Assembly (NCBI RefSeq): GCF_013349995.1
Contig: NZ_JABVXF010000004.1
Coordinates: 124,001 to 188,000, forward strand
Length of the DNA: 64,000 bases
Source of the DNA: Pseudoalteromonas sp. 0303
GTDB taxonomy: Bacteria > Pseudomonadota > Gammaproteobacteria > Enterobacterales > Alteromonadaceae
Direction of reading: 5' to 3'
Shown here in pieces: positions 28,040 to 37,037 of the stretch (position 1 is its first letter; the number at the start of each line of letters is the position of its first letter). The position numbers and the translations under genes are program-made. The notes below the pieces were generated by a model, which saw only the letters and a list, made by a program, of their open reading frames with translations, made no database searches and was not told the origin of the DNA.

Positions 28040-28882
28040 CTATAGTGTGCCAAATTTACCTAGCTGATAGTCACGCACTGCTTGCTGTAACTCAGCTTGG
28101 GTTGTCATTACAAACGGGCCCATATGAGCGATTGGTTGCTTAAGTGGCTCACCGGCTAGAATTAACGCCCCTGCACCAGTTTGCGAGTTAAACTCAATGT
28201 TGCTGCCAGGCTCTAAAATCAATAAGCTGCCGGCTTTAACTGGGCCGCCCTGTTCAGTATGAATTTCTCCAGTATGGATATAAATCATCACCTTAGTTTG
28301 CGCTAATGGAGCATGGTAAAACTGCGTACCAGCCGGTAAAGTTACATCGGCAAGCATGCCATCAGCGGCAAGGTCTTGTAGGCTAGAGTCCTGCTTTTCA
28401 CCGGCAAACTGCCAGCTTCCTGCCAACGCTTTAAGCTCAACACCTTGCTCATTTTGAGTCATTGGTGCTGGCGCTTCAGTGGTATCTTGATAACGTGGTG
28501 CTCTTAGCTTCTCAGCACTTGGCATATTGAGCCAAATCTGAAAGCCGTGCATGCCTTCTTTGGCATCTGCTAATGGCATTTCACTGTGGATCACACCAAA
28601 ACCGGTACTCATCCACTGCACATCACCAGCGCGAATCGCTTTTTTGTTACCCATTTGATCTTGGTGCTCAAAGCCACCTTTAATAATATAAGTAAAGGTT
28701 TCAATACCACGGTGAGGATGCGCAGGAAAGCCGCCCATAAAATCACTGTGATCATCTGACTTAAGCTCATCGATCATTAAAAAAGGGTCTAAATACTTGC
28801 CATCAAAGCCAGGAATACGACTGATGTTTACGCCGTCACCATCTTGTGTGGCATGGCTATTTAATTGTTGAATCACTTTCAT
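28040..28882 (-). CDS. Pirin family bicupin protein
   Basis: The 280-residue protein has the pirin N-domain with metal-binding histidines in FPAHPHRGIETFTYI and the partner motif STGFGVIHSEMP, followed by a C-terminal cupin (LIYIHTGEI-like strand, GSLLILEPGSNIEF). Some pirins show quercetinase activity and others act as redox sensors; which applies here is unknown. The gene is followed within nine bases by the glutathionyl-hydroquinone reductase, so both may handle quinone or flavonoid stress. Confidence 0.88.
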   Translation of the reverse strand: MKVIQQLNSHATQDGDGVNISRIPGFDGKYLDPFLMIDELKSDDHSDFMGGFPAHPHRGIETFTYIIKGGFEHQDQMGNKKAIRAGDVQWMSTGFGVIHSEMPLADAKEGMHGFQIWLNMPSAEKLRAPRYQDTTEAPAPMTQNEQGVELKALAGSWQFAGEKQDSSLQDLAADGMLADVTLPAGTQFYHAPLAQTKVMIYIHTGEIHTEQGGPVKAGSLLILEPGSNIEFNSQTGAGALILAGEPLKQPIAHMGPFVMTTQAELQQAVRDYQLGKFGTL

Positions 28883-28970
28883 AACTTTACTCCCGTAAAT
28901 TGTATGAAATGATTGTAGGCGCTAATTTAACTAACAACCATGAGTAAAATTAGCGCTAATCATTCTATTT

Positions 28971-29933
28971 TTAAGAATGCTCATTTTGTTGTCTGGTTAA
29001 TCTATCAGCCACTGTAGCACCCCGCTCTCCAACTTCTTTCTCTGGCCCTATGGTGCTATCGACTAAAGTTTGTTGTTCAGCACTAGCATTAATGGCCGCA
29101 CCAAAAATGATGATGTATGCGCTGATATAAAGCCACATCAACATGATCACCACGCCACCTAACGAACCATAAGTTTCGTTATAACTCGCAAATTGCGATA
29201 CATAATATGAAAAACCGATTGATGCGATGATCCACATTAACGTGGCAAGTATTGAACCTGGGGTGATCCAGCGCCACTTAGCGGGCGTTCTATGCGGTGC
29301 ATAGCGATATAAAAATGCTAACGCGCAATTAAAAATAATGGCTAATAGCGGCCAAGTAACAAGCTTAATCATTAAATCAATGAGCTCTGTTAGACCAACT
29401 AAATTTAGCACTATCGGTAAAATACCAATGATCAATAACGCCACCAGCGCAACCACAATAGCACCTAGCGAAAATAAAAAACGCACCACTAAAGCCATAA
29501 AAAACTGGCGCTTGTTACGCTGATGGTAGGTAATATTACAGGCAGTGATGAGTGCTTGGCAGCCTTTACTACTACTCCAAACTGTTAATAACAAGGTCCC
29601 TATGGCGCTGACACTTAATACCTTTTGTGATTGCTGAGTGATGCCACTTACTTGCAGCAAAATAATGTCGCGGCTACTTGCAGGTAAAATGGCAATCACT
29701 TTATCAAGCTGCTCATAAATATCGGTTGGCGAAGCAAAATAAGCATACACAGAGACTATGGCCGCCAGCGCAGGGAAAATCGCCAACAAGGCATAAAACG
29801 CCACACCTGCCGCCACGAAAGATAAATTGTCTTGTGATAGGTTGTGATAAACCCGCTTACTGATATCCCACCAACCGCGAATTGGGATCTCCATCGGTGA
29901 GCGAGCGTGGTAACCACGATTGTCCTTACTCAT
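28971..29933 (-). CDS. YihY/BrkB family inner-membrane protein
   Basis: The 320-residue protein has about six membrane helices, including the family-typical LSFVAAGVAFYALLAIFPALAA (first helix) and GGVVIMLMWLYISAYIIIFGAAINA (last). A cytoplasmic N-terminus (PMEIPIRGWWDISKRVYHNLSQDNL) and a charged C-terminus (EKEVGERGATVADRLTRQQ) flank the core. Family members were once named RNase BN in error and their transport or other role remains unknown. It is divergent from the mechanosensitive channel gene, with a 120-bp shared promoter region. Confidence 0.88.
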   Translation of the reverse strand: MSKDNRGYHARSPMEIPIRGWWDISKRVYHNLSQDNLSFVAAGVAFYALLAIFPALAAIVSVYAYFASPTDIYEQLDKVIAILPASSRDIILLQVSGITQQSQKVLSVSAIGTLLLTVWSSSKGCQALITACNITYHQRNKRQFFMALVVRFLFSLGAIVVALVALLIIGILPIVLNLVGLTELIDLMIKLVTWPLLAIIFNCALAFLYRYAPHRTPAKWRWITPGSILATLMWIIASIGFSYYVSQFASYNETYGSLGGVVIMLMWLYISAYIIIFGAAINASAEQQTLVDSTIGPEKEVGERGATVADRLTRQQNEHS

Positions 29934-30055
29934 AAACGACCTAAAAAATTGCTTTAATCACTCTCAAGCTGCAAACAACTTGCCAGTAATAATGGCGTCT
30001 GAATTGCATTAAGCTATGCTTATAAAAACAGTATAAGGGTCCATGGAGCGGTGCG

Positions 30056-31135
30056 ATGAATTATTATTTACTTATTAAAAATCAATTGGCTAGTTTGTTT
30101 ACACCGACAGTTTCAGTAACATCGCAAGCAATCCCTGCGAGCTTATCTTGGCAAGACTTAAACTCTCAAATTACGCAGTTTTTACATACTACATGGCAAA
30201 TGTTACCTGCACTGACACTCGGTATTGTAGCCATCATTGTTTGCTACTTATTAGCCCGCCCTTTATCGTATTTATTAATCAAACCGCTTGGTTTTGTCAG
30301 TGAAAGTAAACTTTTGCATGTGGTGACTAGGCGCTTTTTTAGCATCATTATCATCTTGTTTGGCGTGTACTTATTTTTGCGTCTTGCAGGGCTTACCAGT
30401 TTTGCCGTGGCGATTATGAGTGGGACTGGCTTAGTCGGGCTTATTTTAGGTTTTGCTTTTCGCGATATCGCCGAAAACTTTATTTCAAGTATGCTGCTTA
30501 GTGTGCAGCGCCCTTTTCGTATTGACGATGTTATCGAAGTTGATAGTCGTTTAGGGGTAGTTAAAAAAGTTACGGCTCGCGCCACCACCTTGGTGGATTT
30601 TGATGGTAATCACATTCAAATTCCCAATGCGACCGTCTATAAAAACGTCATTAAAAACCTCACTGCAAATCCTAAAATGCGAGGTCACTTTAACGTTGGC
30701 ATTGGCTACGATAATGACATTCGCTACGCCCAACAATTAGCAATGAAGGTGGTTAATCAAAACCCTGCTGTTATTAGTGATCCACCAAGCCAAGTGTTAA
30801 TTGATTCATTAGGCTCAGCGACTTTAAATCTAACCATTTATTTTTGGGTTAATAGCCGCGAGCACAGCACCGTCAAAGTAGCCTCACAATTAATGCGAGA
30901 ATTGGTCAATACCTATTTAGCAGAGCAAATCAGCATGCCTGATGATGCTCGCGAGCGAATTATTTTAAATAGCGAGAACGATACCGAGCAGCTAAACAAT
31001 AATGTAAGCGCAGAGCCAAAAACGGCAAAATCACTCGACGACCATAGCCTTGATGACGTTAGCAGTGATGCCGATGATATTCGCGAACAAGCCGATCAAT
31101 CTCGCGATCCTGAGCAAGGTAGCAATATAATTTAA
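30056..31135 (+). CDS. MscS-family small-conductance mechanosensitive channel
   Basis: The 359-residue protein has an N-terminal amphipathic/membrane stretch and three membrane helices, the last being the pore helix (GTGLVGLILGFAFRDIAENFISS), then the beta domain VQRPFRIDDVIEV and the conserved TLVDFDGNHIQIPNATVY. A long acidic C-terminal tail rich in Asp/Glu/Ser (about the last 45 residues) is unusual compared with E. coli MscS. It would release solutes on hypo-osmotic shock. A GGAG site eight bases before ATG defines the start. Confidence 0.9.
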   Translation: MNYYLLIKNQLASLFTPTVSVTSQAIPASLSWQDLNSQITQFLHTTWQMLPALTLGIVAIIVCYLLARPLSYLLIKPLGFVSESKLLHVVTRRFFSIIIILFGVYLFLRLAGLTSFAVAIMSGTGLVGLILGFAFRDIAENFISSMLLSVQRPFRIDDVIEVDSRLGVVKKVTARATTLVDFDGNHIQIPNATVYKNVIKNLTANPKMRGHFNVGIGYDNDIRYAQQLAMKVVNQNPAVISDPPSQVLIDSLGSATLNLTIYFWVNSREHSTVKVASQLMRELVNTYLAEQISMPDDARERIILNSENDTEQLNNNVSAEPKTAKSLDDHSLDDVSSDADDIREQADQSRDPEQGSNII

Positions 31136-31147
31136 AGTACTTAAGAG

Positions 31148-31305
31148 CTAGGTTTCATCATTGGGTTTATCTTGCATAGCGCGTTTAAACCCTTTGACTG
31201 ACGTCCCTAAATCGCCACCTATTCGGGATAAATTTTTTTTGTGCCAAATAACAGCACCACAATTGCAGCAATAATGGCTAATTGCCAAACACTAATTCCT
31301 GCCAT
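31148..31305 (-). pseudogene. tatA/tatE-like gene with frameshift at an A8 run
   Basis: From ATG 31305 (AGAGG site five bases upstream) the frame reads MAGISVWQLAIIAAIVVLLF then GTKK, a typical TatA N-terminus and membrane helix, and stops at 31219-31221. In the -1 frame after the A8 run (T8 at 31233-31240 on the plus strand) the amphipathic part continues as LSRIGGDLGTSVKGFKRAMQ and ends DKPNDET at the stop 31148-31150. Together they make a complete TatA-type protein of about 51 residues. The A AAA AAA stretch is a possible -1 slippery site; a homopolymer error or a true lesion is equally possible. No tatB or tatC is adjacent. Confidence 0.75.
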
Positions 31306-31373
31306 AACAACCTCTTTTTAAAATAAAAAAGACGGCAAAAGCCACCTATTCTCAATTCTATTTAACTAGAGAG

Positions 31374-32138
31374 TTAAACAGTAATCACTTCGATACCTAA
31401 GCTCGTTAATGATTCAACGAACTCTGCTGGCATATTTTTGTCGGTGACCAGAACATCGATTGATTTAAGCGGCAATACATTATACAAAGCACGCTTACCA
31501 AATTTACTTGAATCAGTAACTGCAATGACTTTATCTGCGCGGGTGCACATGGTGCGATTCAGCATTGCCTCGGGCTCATAATGAGTGGTGATCCCTGCTT
31601 CTGAGTCGATACCATCAACCCCTAAAATAACCTTTTTAAAGTTATATTTACTAAGTGCTTGCTCGACTTCATTAGAGTAGAAAGACATTGATTTCTTTCG
31701 CAATTGCCCACCCAGCATAAACACACTCGCATCTTCAATATCAGCCAGTACATGGGCAATATTAAGGCCGTTTGTCATCACTGTGAGGCCCTGCTTATTG
31801 GTTAATGCTTTGGCTACTTCTTCTGTGGTGGTGCCAGAATCAATAATTAAAGAGTCGCCATCATCAACCAAACTTGCCACAGCTTTCGCTAATAACACTT
31901 TCACAGCGTAGTTTTCGTTATGCTTATCTTTTACCGAAAGCTCTTTTGCCAATTTATCGCAGGCAATTGCCCCACCACGAGAACGGACAACTAAGCCTCG
32001 TTTACCGAGCTCGTTAAGATCATGGCGAATGGTAACCTCCGAAATATCAAAGGTCTTTGCAAGATCTTTAACATTTACTTTGCCATTTTCCTCAGTCATC
32101 AGGACGATTTTTTGTCTTCTTTCTATTGTGGTTAGCAT
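31374..32138 (-). CDS. agaR: DeoR-family repressor of GalNAc genes (AgaR)
   Basis: The 254-residue protein has an N-terminal DeoR helix-turn-helix (RRQKIVLMTEENGKVNVKDL, FDISEVTIRHDLNELGKRGL, RSRGGA) and a C-terminal sugar-phosphate sensor domain (SLIIDSGTTTEEVAK, GGQLRKKSMSF, LGVDGID). Such regulators release DNA on binding a sugar phosphate. It is divergent from the permease gene agaP and clusters with all GalNAc catabolic genes, which supports AgaR. Candidate operators sharing CTTTCAA and (A)CGAAAG boxes lie at 32237-32256, 40447-40464 and 40533-40549. Confidence 0.85.
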   Translation of the reverse strand: MLTTIERRQKIVLMTEENGKVNVKDLAKTFDISEVTIRHDLNELGKRGLVVRSRGGAIACDKLAKELSVKDKHNENYAVKVLLAKAVASLVDDGDSLIIDSGTTTEEVAKALTNKQGLTVMTNGLNIAHVLADIEDASVFMLGGQLRKKSMSFYSNEVEQALSKYNFKKVILGVDGIDSEAGITTHYEPEAMLNRTMCTRADKVIAVTDSSKFGKRALYNVLPLKSIDVLVTDKNMPAEFVESLTSLGIEVITV

Positions 32139-32163
32139 AGCTGGCCTGTTGTTTTAATAGCTG

Positions 32164-32256
32164 CTTTCAAGTTTGTAGTTCAATATTACACAATTTACAG
32201 TTTTAAAGCCAAATTTAGTTTCGAAATAAAATAAAACTTTCAAAACTTACGAACTT
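32164..32256. promoter_or_regulatory. Candidate AgaR operator region between agaR and agaP
   Basis: CTTTCAA occurs at 32164 and at 32237; the second is followed by ACTTACGAAC. A related arrangement, reversed, is TTACGAAAGAGTTTGAAAGC at 40531-40550 in the catabolic promoter region. The shared words in both control regions of one regulon suggest an AgaR site; this is inference. Confidence 0.4.
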
Positions 32257-32298
32257 TGTTTTATGATTATTTCACAACAAACTTCTTTGGTGACAAAA

Positions 32299-33630
32299 AT
32301 GACAACACAAAGCTCACTGTTAGAGCAAACAGAACACACCAATCGCACGCAATTACTACCTATGATGATCATAGGTGGCTTGTTTTTCTTATTTGGTTTT
32401 ATAACCTGGCTTAACGGCTCCTTGATCCCATTTTTACAAATGGTCTGCGATCTCAACCATATTGAAGCTTACATGGTGACACTGGTGTTTTATGTCGCCT
32501 ATACCGTGATGGCACTGCCAAGCGCCAAGATTTTGCAAATCTTCAGTTATAAACATGGAATGTCGTTTGGTTTAGGTACCATGGCATTTGGTGCACTGTT
32601 GTTTATTCCTGCGGCACAAATTCAAGCGTATTGGTTATTTTTGGTTGCCTTATTTACGTTAGGTAGCGGCCTCACCTTATTACAAACCGCTGCGAATCCT
32701 TACATCGTGCTAATAGGCTCTAAAGACACGGCAGCCGTGCGCATTAGCATTATGGGTATTCTCAATAAGAGTGCTGGTGTGGTGGCTCCATTGCTCTTCT
32801 CAGCGATTGTATTTAGCGACATTGCCAACTTTAGCCCAGAAGCTCTGGCCCAATTAAACAGCATTCAAAAGCAATTACAGTTACAAGAACTGGCTAACCG
32901 TTTAATTACTCCTTACTTTGTAATGGCAATCGCATTAGCTATATTAGCGGCGTTAATCATGCTGGCTCCGCTACCAGATATTGAGCAACCAAAAACCAGC
33001 AACAACAGCGAGAGTAAATCAGTACTGCAATTTCCACACTTAGTTTTAGGCGTGATAGCCCTTTTCTTTTACATAGGTGCAGAAGTCATTGCTGGCGACA
33101 CCATTGGCCTTTACGGCAAAGAGCAGGGGGTATTGCAGTTCGCAGAACTCACCTCTTACACCATGGGCTTTATGGTGCTGGGTTATGTTTTAGGTATCGT
33201 GTTAATTCCTCGCTTTTTTAGTCAGCAACAGGCGCTGATATTTTCTGCGTTAAGTGGTTGTGTGTTTTCACTTGGTATCATTTTGATAGAACCGCAACAA
33301 ACTGCGATTGCAAACGTAGTGCTCTTTTGGCTTGCTGATAATAGTTTTCCAGATACCGTGTTATTTGTCGCATTACTTGGTTTATCGAATGCGCTGGTAT
33401 GGCCGACCATTTGGCCTATGGCCCTTGCAAATCTTGGCGATAAAACCCAAACCGGCGCGGCATTACTGATTATGGGGATTTCAGGTGGCGCGCTATTGCC
33501 TTTGGTATACGGTGTATTTGCAGAATATACGGGCAATGCACAACAAGCTTACTATCTGTTGATCCCTTGCTATGCGTTTATTCTTTATTACGCACTGATT
33601 GGTCACAAACTAACAAGTTGGCGTAAGTAA
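32299..33630 (+). CDS. agaP: MFS sugar permease, probable N-acetylgalactosamine transporter AgaP
   Basis: The protein (443 residues from this start) belongs to the FucP/NagP group of major facilitator permeases: about 12 membrane helices, with LFFLFGFITWLNGSLIPFL in helix 1, TLLQTAANPYIVLIG and RISIMGILNKSAG blocks typical of the group, and FYIGAEV in the second half. It would import GalNAc by proton symport. Start at ATG 32299 is preferred (GGTGA upstream); ATG 32263 adds 12 residues but has no ribosome site and adjoins the putative operator. Specificity is inferred from agaR and the kinase, deacetylase and isomerase genes around it. No PTS components are present. Confidence 0.85.
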   Translation: MTTQSSLLEQTEHTNRTQLLPMMIIGGLFFLFGFITWLNGSLIPFLQMVCDLNHIEAYMVTLVFYVAYTVMALPSAKILQIFSYKHGMSFGLGTMAFGALLFIPAAQIQAYWLFLVALFTLGSGLTLLQTAANPYIVLIGSKDTAAVRISIMGILNKSAGVVAPLLFSAIVFSDIANFSPEALAQLNSIQKQLQLQELANRLITPYFVMAIALAILAALIMLAPLPDIEQPKTSNNSESKSVLQFPHLVLGVIALFFYIGAEVIAGDTIGLYGKEQGVLQFAELTSYTMGFMVLGYVLGIVLIPRFFSQQQALIFSALSGCVFSLGIILIEPQQTAIANVVLFWLADNSFPDTVLFVALLGLSNALVWPTIWPMALANLGDKTQTGAALLIMGISGGALLPLVYGVFAEYTGNAQQAYYLLIPCYAFILYYALIGHKLTSWRK

Positions 33631-33660
33631 AGACATGGGCAGGCTTAGTTGTTTTACTAT

Positions 33661-34173
33661 TTAACTAGCCTGCAATTTTTCTGATGTGAAATAGCCCAGT
33701 AGCAAAAATTCACGCACGGTAAAAATACACTTATATATTAAGTACTCGTCACGCTTATCAGGGCTCACTTCTGAAAGAGGTAAGGCTTGCTGCGCTATTA
33801 TGCGCTGTTGCTGCTGCAAAGAGATAGTAAATAAACCTGTGAGTTTATCTGCTAATTGCGACGATGAAAGAGCACCTTCTGCAATCAGCTCTGCGCCTTT
33901 TAAGCATGCCGCACGTTCAGTCACAGTTAGTGTATTTGCTAGCATTAAATCTGTGAAAGCGACTAAATTAAAATACAGTTGCTCATTTGGCTCTAGCTCT
34001 AAAATAACCGCCTGCATGTGCGAAACCACATCTCGATGCGCCACTGCTTTAAGCACCTCAAAATGATTGTCATCCACTTTATCAAATAGCTGAGTCGCAG
34101 CCACTGGCGTAATAGCCGCACCGAATAATGCTGCTAAACATTTAATGGCATTTCGCCTTTGTAGATCAGCCAT
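33661..34173 (-). CDS. Tat-signal small subunit of GMC dehydrogenase (gluconate 2-dehydrogenase subunit 3-like)
   Basis: The 170-residue protein starts MADLQRRNAIKCLAALFGAA, a twin-arginine-type signal, followed by a helical domain resembling the gluconate_2-dh3 family. It overlaps the end of the upstream GMC oxidoreductase gene's stop by eight bases, the usual pairing. In such complexes the small subunit carries the export signal for both ('hitchhiker' export) and stabilises the catalytic subunit; the role here is inferred from this known arrangement. Lacks any cysteine cluster or haem motif. A third, cytochrome c subunit found in some such enzymes is not encoded nearby. Confidence 0.65.
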   Translation of the reverse strand: MADLQRRNAIKCLAALFGAAITPVAATQLFDKVDDNHFEVLKAVAHRDVVSHMQAVILELEPNEQLYFNLVAFTDLMLANTLTVTERAACLKGAELIAEGALSSSQLADKLTGLFTISLQQQQRIIAQQALPLSEVSPDKRDEYLIYKCIFTVREFLLLGYFTSEKLQAS

Positions 34174-35860
34174 TGAACACCCCGTTTTGATAATGCCGTA
34201 CAGCGTGATCGGCGGCTCTTGCCGTAAATGCCATATAGGTTAACGAAGGGTTCTGATAACCCGACGAGCACATAAACGAGCCGTCAGTGACATAGACGTT
34301 ACGCACACTATGAATTTGGTTGTAACGATTAAGCACAGAGGTTGCAGCATCATGCCCCATGCGCGCAGTTCCCATTTCGTGGATGGCTTGCCCCGGCGCT
34401 GAGCCTTTATCGTACGCTTGCACATTTTGATAACCAGCTTTGCTGAGCATCTCGACGGCTTGCGCTTTCATATCCTCGCGCATGCGCTGCTCGTTTTCAG
34501 CAAATTGACAATCAAAATTAACTAAAGGTAATCCCCATTGATCTTTTAATACCGGATCTAAGCTCATTTTATTACGATGATAAGGCAGGCATTCACCAAA
34601 GCCAATTAATGCAACTTGCCAAGGCCCAGGTTTGGCAAGCTCTTCTCGAAAAGCCTTACCAAAGCTAAGTTCTTTAAAACCCCGTCGCCAATCTTTGCGT
34701 GTTGCGTATCCTTGATAGCCATAGCCGCGAATAAAGCTATGCTGCTCGTTATCATCAAGGTTTCGAAAACGCGGAATATGAAAGCCAACGGGCCTGTCGC
34801 CATCATTAAAGTCATCAGCAAAACCTTTTGGCTCACCCGTTGCGCCAACCCTAAAATGGTGGTCCATAAGGTTATGACCAAGCTCTCCACTATCGTTCCC
34901 TAAGCCATTAGGAAAACGTGCAGAGGTTGAATTTAATAACAAGGCTGTTGTGGCTACCGTTGATGCACAGCAAAAAATGATGTTCGCTCGCTCGATACGC
35001 TCTTTTTTAGATTCAGCATCAATTACTTTCACACCTGTGGCTTGCCCGCTTTCTGGATTGTAAATAATCTCTTTGGCAATGGAGTGAGTCTGAATAGAGA
35101 GTCGCCCTGTACGCATCGCTGCAGGTAAGGTCGAGGCTAAACTACTAAAATAACTACCGGTTGGACAACCTCGCATACAGCGGTTGCGCTTGCTGCATGG
35201 AGCACGACCTTGCTCAGGCTTTGCCTTAGTTAAATGCGCAACTCGCCCGATGGTGAGGTGCCGATTAGTGTAGTGAGTTAATAAACTTTGTTTAAGCTGC
35301 TGCTCTACGGCATTAAGCGCAAAAGGAGGTAAGTAAGGTCCATCTGGTAGCTGAGGTAAGTTCAGCGCTTCGCCAATAACCCCGATGTAGGCTTCGACTT
35401 TATCGTACCAAGGCGCTATATCTTTGTAGCGCACAGGCCAATCTACGCCGAGACCATCTTGTTTGTTGGCTGCAAAATCTATATCACTGAGGCGCAAGCA
35501 TTGCCGCCCCCAAGTTAATGAACGCCCACCAAGGTGATACCCTCGGATCCAATCAAAACGCTGTGATTCTTGATAAGGGTGCTGCAAATCATTCACAAAC
35601 CAGTGTTTTATTGATTGCTTGGTGGCATAGCCAGTGCGTGCTTGTTTAGCTTGATTCTGTTTTTCTAGTAGGCTGGGCCTGTCGCGAAATGGCAGTTGCC
35701 AATCATCTTTAAAGGCAGTGATATAGTCTGTACCGTGCACAACCTGCCTGCCACGTTCCAGTAACAGTACATTGAGCCCTTTTTCGGTTAGTTCTTTAGC
35801 AGCCCAGCCGCCAGTAATGCCACTGCCAATAACAATGGCATCGAATACTTTTGCCTGCAT
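34166..35860 (-). CDS. GMC-family FAD oxidoreductase, glucoside 3-dehydrogenase-like
   Basis: The 564-residue protein has the FAD-binding start AIVIGSGITGGWAAKEL, the block LGGRSLTWGRQCLRL and the GMC C-terminal region with HEMGTARMG and GYQNPSLTYMAF (catalytic His/Asn area). Around residues 220-232 lie cysteines spaced C-x5-C-x3-C (CSKRNRCMRGC), the spacing I recall for the Fe-S cluster of bacterial FAD glucose dehydrogenases. With the Tat-type small subunit it resembles LacA/LacC glucoside 3-dehydrogenases. Start: ATG 35860 (a GTG lies two codons upstream). It begins 13 bases after agaA and so belongs to the aga operon; a sugar or amino-sugar substrate is inferred. Confidence 0.78.
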   Translation of the reverse strand: MQAKVFDAIVIGSGITGGWAAKELTEKGLNVLLLERGRQVVHGTDYITAFKDDWQLPFRDRPSLLEKQNQAKQARTGYATKQSIKHWFVNDLQHPYQESQRFDWIRGYHLGGRSLTWGRQCLRLSDIDFAANKQDGLGVDWPVRYKDIAPWYDKVEAYIGVIGEALNLPQLPDGPYLPPFALNAVEQQLKQSLLTHYTNRHLTIGRVAHLTKAKPEQGRAPCSKRNRCMRGCPTGSYFSSLASTLPAAMRTGRLSIQTHSIAKEIIYNPESGQATGVKVIDAESKKERIERANIIFCCASTVATTALLLNSTSARFPNGLGNDSGELGHNLMDHHFRVGATGEPKGFADDFNDGDRPVGFHIPRFRNLDDNEQHSFIRGYGYQGYATRKDWRRGFKELSFGKAFREELAKPGPWQVALIGFGECLPYHRNKMSLDPVLKDQWGLPLVNFDCQFAENEQRMREDMKAQAVEMLSKAGYQNVQAYDKGSAPGQAIHEMGTARMGHDAATSVLNRYNQIHSVRNVYVTDGSFMCSSGYQNPSLTYMAFTARAADHAVRHYQNGVFNG

Positions 35861-35873
35861 TCTCACTTAACTT

Positions 35874-37037
35874 TTAAAAGATTTGCTTACCCGCACAGAT
35901 CGTTGCTTGAACAGAAAAGTCTTTATCGAGCAGGGCAAAATTAGCCTGTTTACCTACCGCAATACTGCCTATTTGCTCCGCTTTATTTAAAAACTCAGCG
36001 GGTACTAAACTAGCCATGTTAGTTGCTTCGACTAGGCTTGCGTCGGTTAGGTTATAAAAACGTTCAACGCCAACTTCCATGGTTAATGTACTGCCCGCTA
36101 AAGAGCCGCTCTCAGTTCGCGCAACACCTTGCTCAACCACAATAGGAAGCTCACCTAAACGGTAGCGACCATCTTGTAAGCCTCCGGCGCTCACGCAATC
36201 TGTGATCAGAGCAATTTTATCTGCCCCTTTTAAACGGTAAACCATGTTCATGATGCTCGGGTGCAAATGAATACCATCAGGAATAAGCTCAACCATGGCA
36301 TCGTTGTCCATCAATAGTGCACCAGTACAGCCGGGATCACGATGATGAATACCGCGCATACCATTAAAAATATGCACACCACCGCAGGCACCATGAGCAA
36401 GAGCTAGTGTTGTTTGCTCAAAATTAGCATCTGTATGACCCAGCATCACACGCACACCTTTATCGGTGATATAGCGGATCATATCGGGCGATTTAAGTAG
36501 TTCTGGCGCTAACGCAAATGAGCTTAAGCAACCTTCACATGCGGCATAAATTTCATCAAATCGCTGTTTAGTAAGCTCTAAAAAAAATGACTCGTTATGC
36601 GCGCCTTTATGTGCTTCGGCAAAGAATAAACCTTCGTTATAAGCCCCTAGCAACTGCGCCCCAGCCAAGCCTTTTTGATAGGCACTCGCCATATTTTTAT
36701 AAGCTTGAATTGATACGTCCCAGTCTGCGGTCACCGTTGTGCCAACAAACCCCGTTACGCCGTGCTTTGCTAAAGAGCGAGAAATAGTCTCTAGTGATTC
36801 TGGGGTGCCGTCCATAATATCGCAGCCTTCACGGCCATGAATATGTAAATCGATAAAGCCCGGAAATAAACTGTGCTCACCTAAATCTATTACCTCGATC
36901 TCGGGCGCTATTTGCGTAGTAATGGCACTAATTTTACCTTGCTCGACCAAGACCACGTGATCGAGTAAAACCGCATCAGCTGTCACCACTTTTGCGGCTT
37001 TTAAGTAATAGCGATTAAGATGCGTTGGAATTAGCAT
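35874..37037 (-). CDS. agaA: N-acetylgalactosamine-6-phosphate deacetylase (AgaA/NagA family)
   Basis: The 387-residue amidohydrolase has the metal-site motif DLHIHGREGCDIMDG, VMLGHTDAN (His), GVHIFNGMRGIHHRDPG and the catalytic aspartate in ALITDCVSAGG, all typical of NagA-type deacetylases. Context (AgaK kinase before it, AgaS, AgaZ and AgaR in the locus) points to GalNAc-6-P rather than GlcNAc-6-P. The ATG at 37037 has AGGA seven bases upstream; the GTG at 37043 is less likely. It overlaps agaK by 23 bases. Confidence 0.88.
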   Translation of the reverse strand: MLIPTHLNRYYLKAAKVVTADAVLLDHVVLVEQGKISAITTQIAPEIEVIDLGEHSLFPGFIDLHIHGREGCDIMDGTPESLETISRSLAKHGVTGFVGTTVTADWDVSIQAYKNMASAYQKGLAGAQLLGAYNEGLFFAEAHKGAHNESFFLELTKQRFDEIYAACEGCLSSFALAPELLKSPDMIRYITDKGVRVMLGHTDANFEQTTLALAHGACGGVHIFNGMRGIHHRDPGCTGALLMDNDAMVELIPDGIHLHPSIMNMVYRLKGADKIALITDCVSAGGLQDGRYRLGELPIVVEQGVARTESGSLAGSTLTMEVGVERFYNLTDASLVEATNMASLVPAEFLNKAEQIGSIAVGKQANFALLDKDFSVQATICAGKQIF

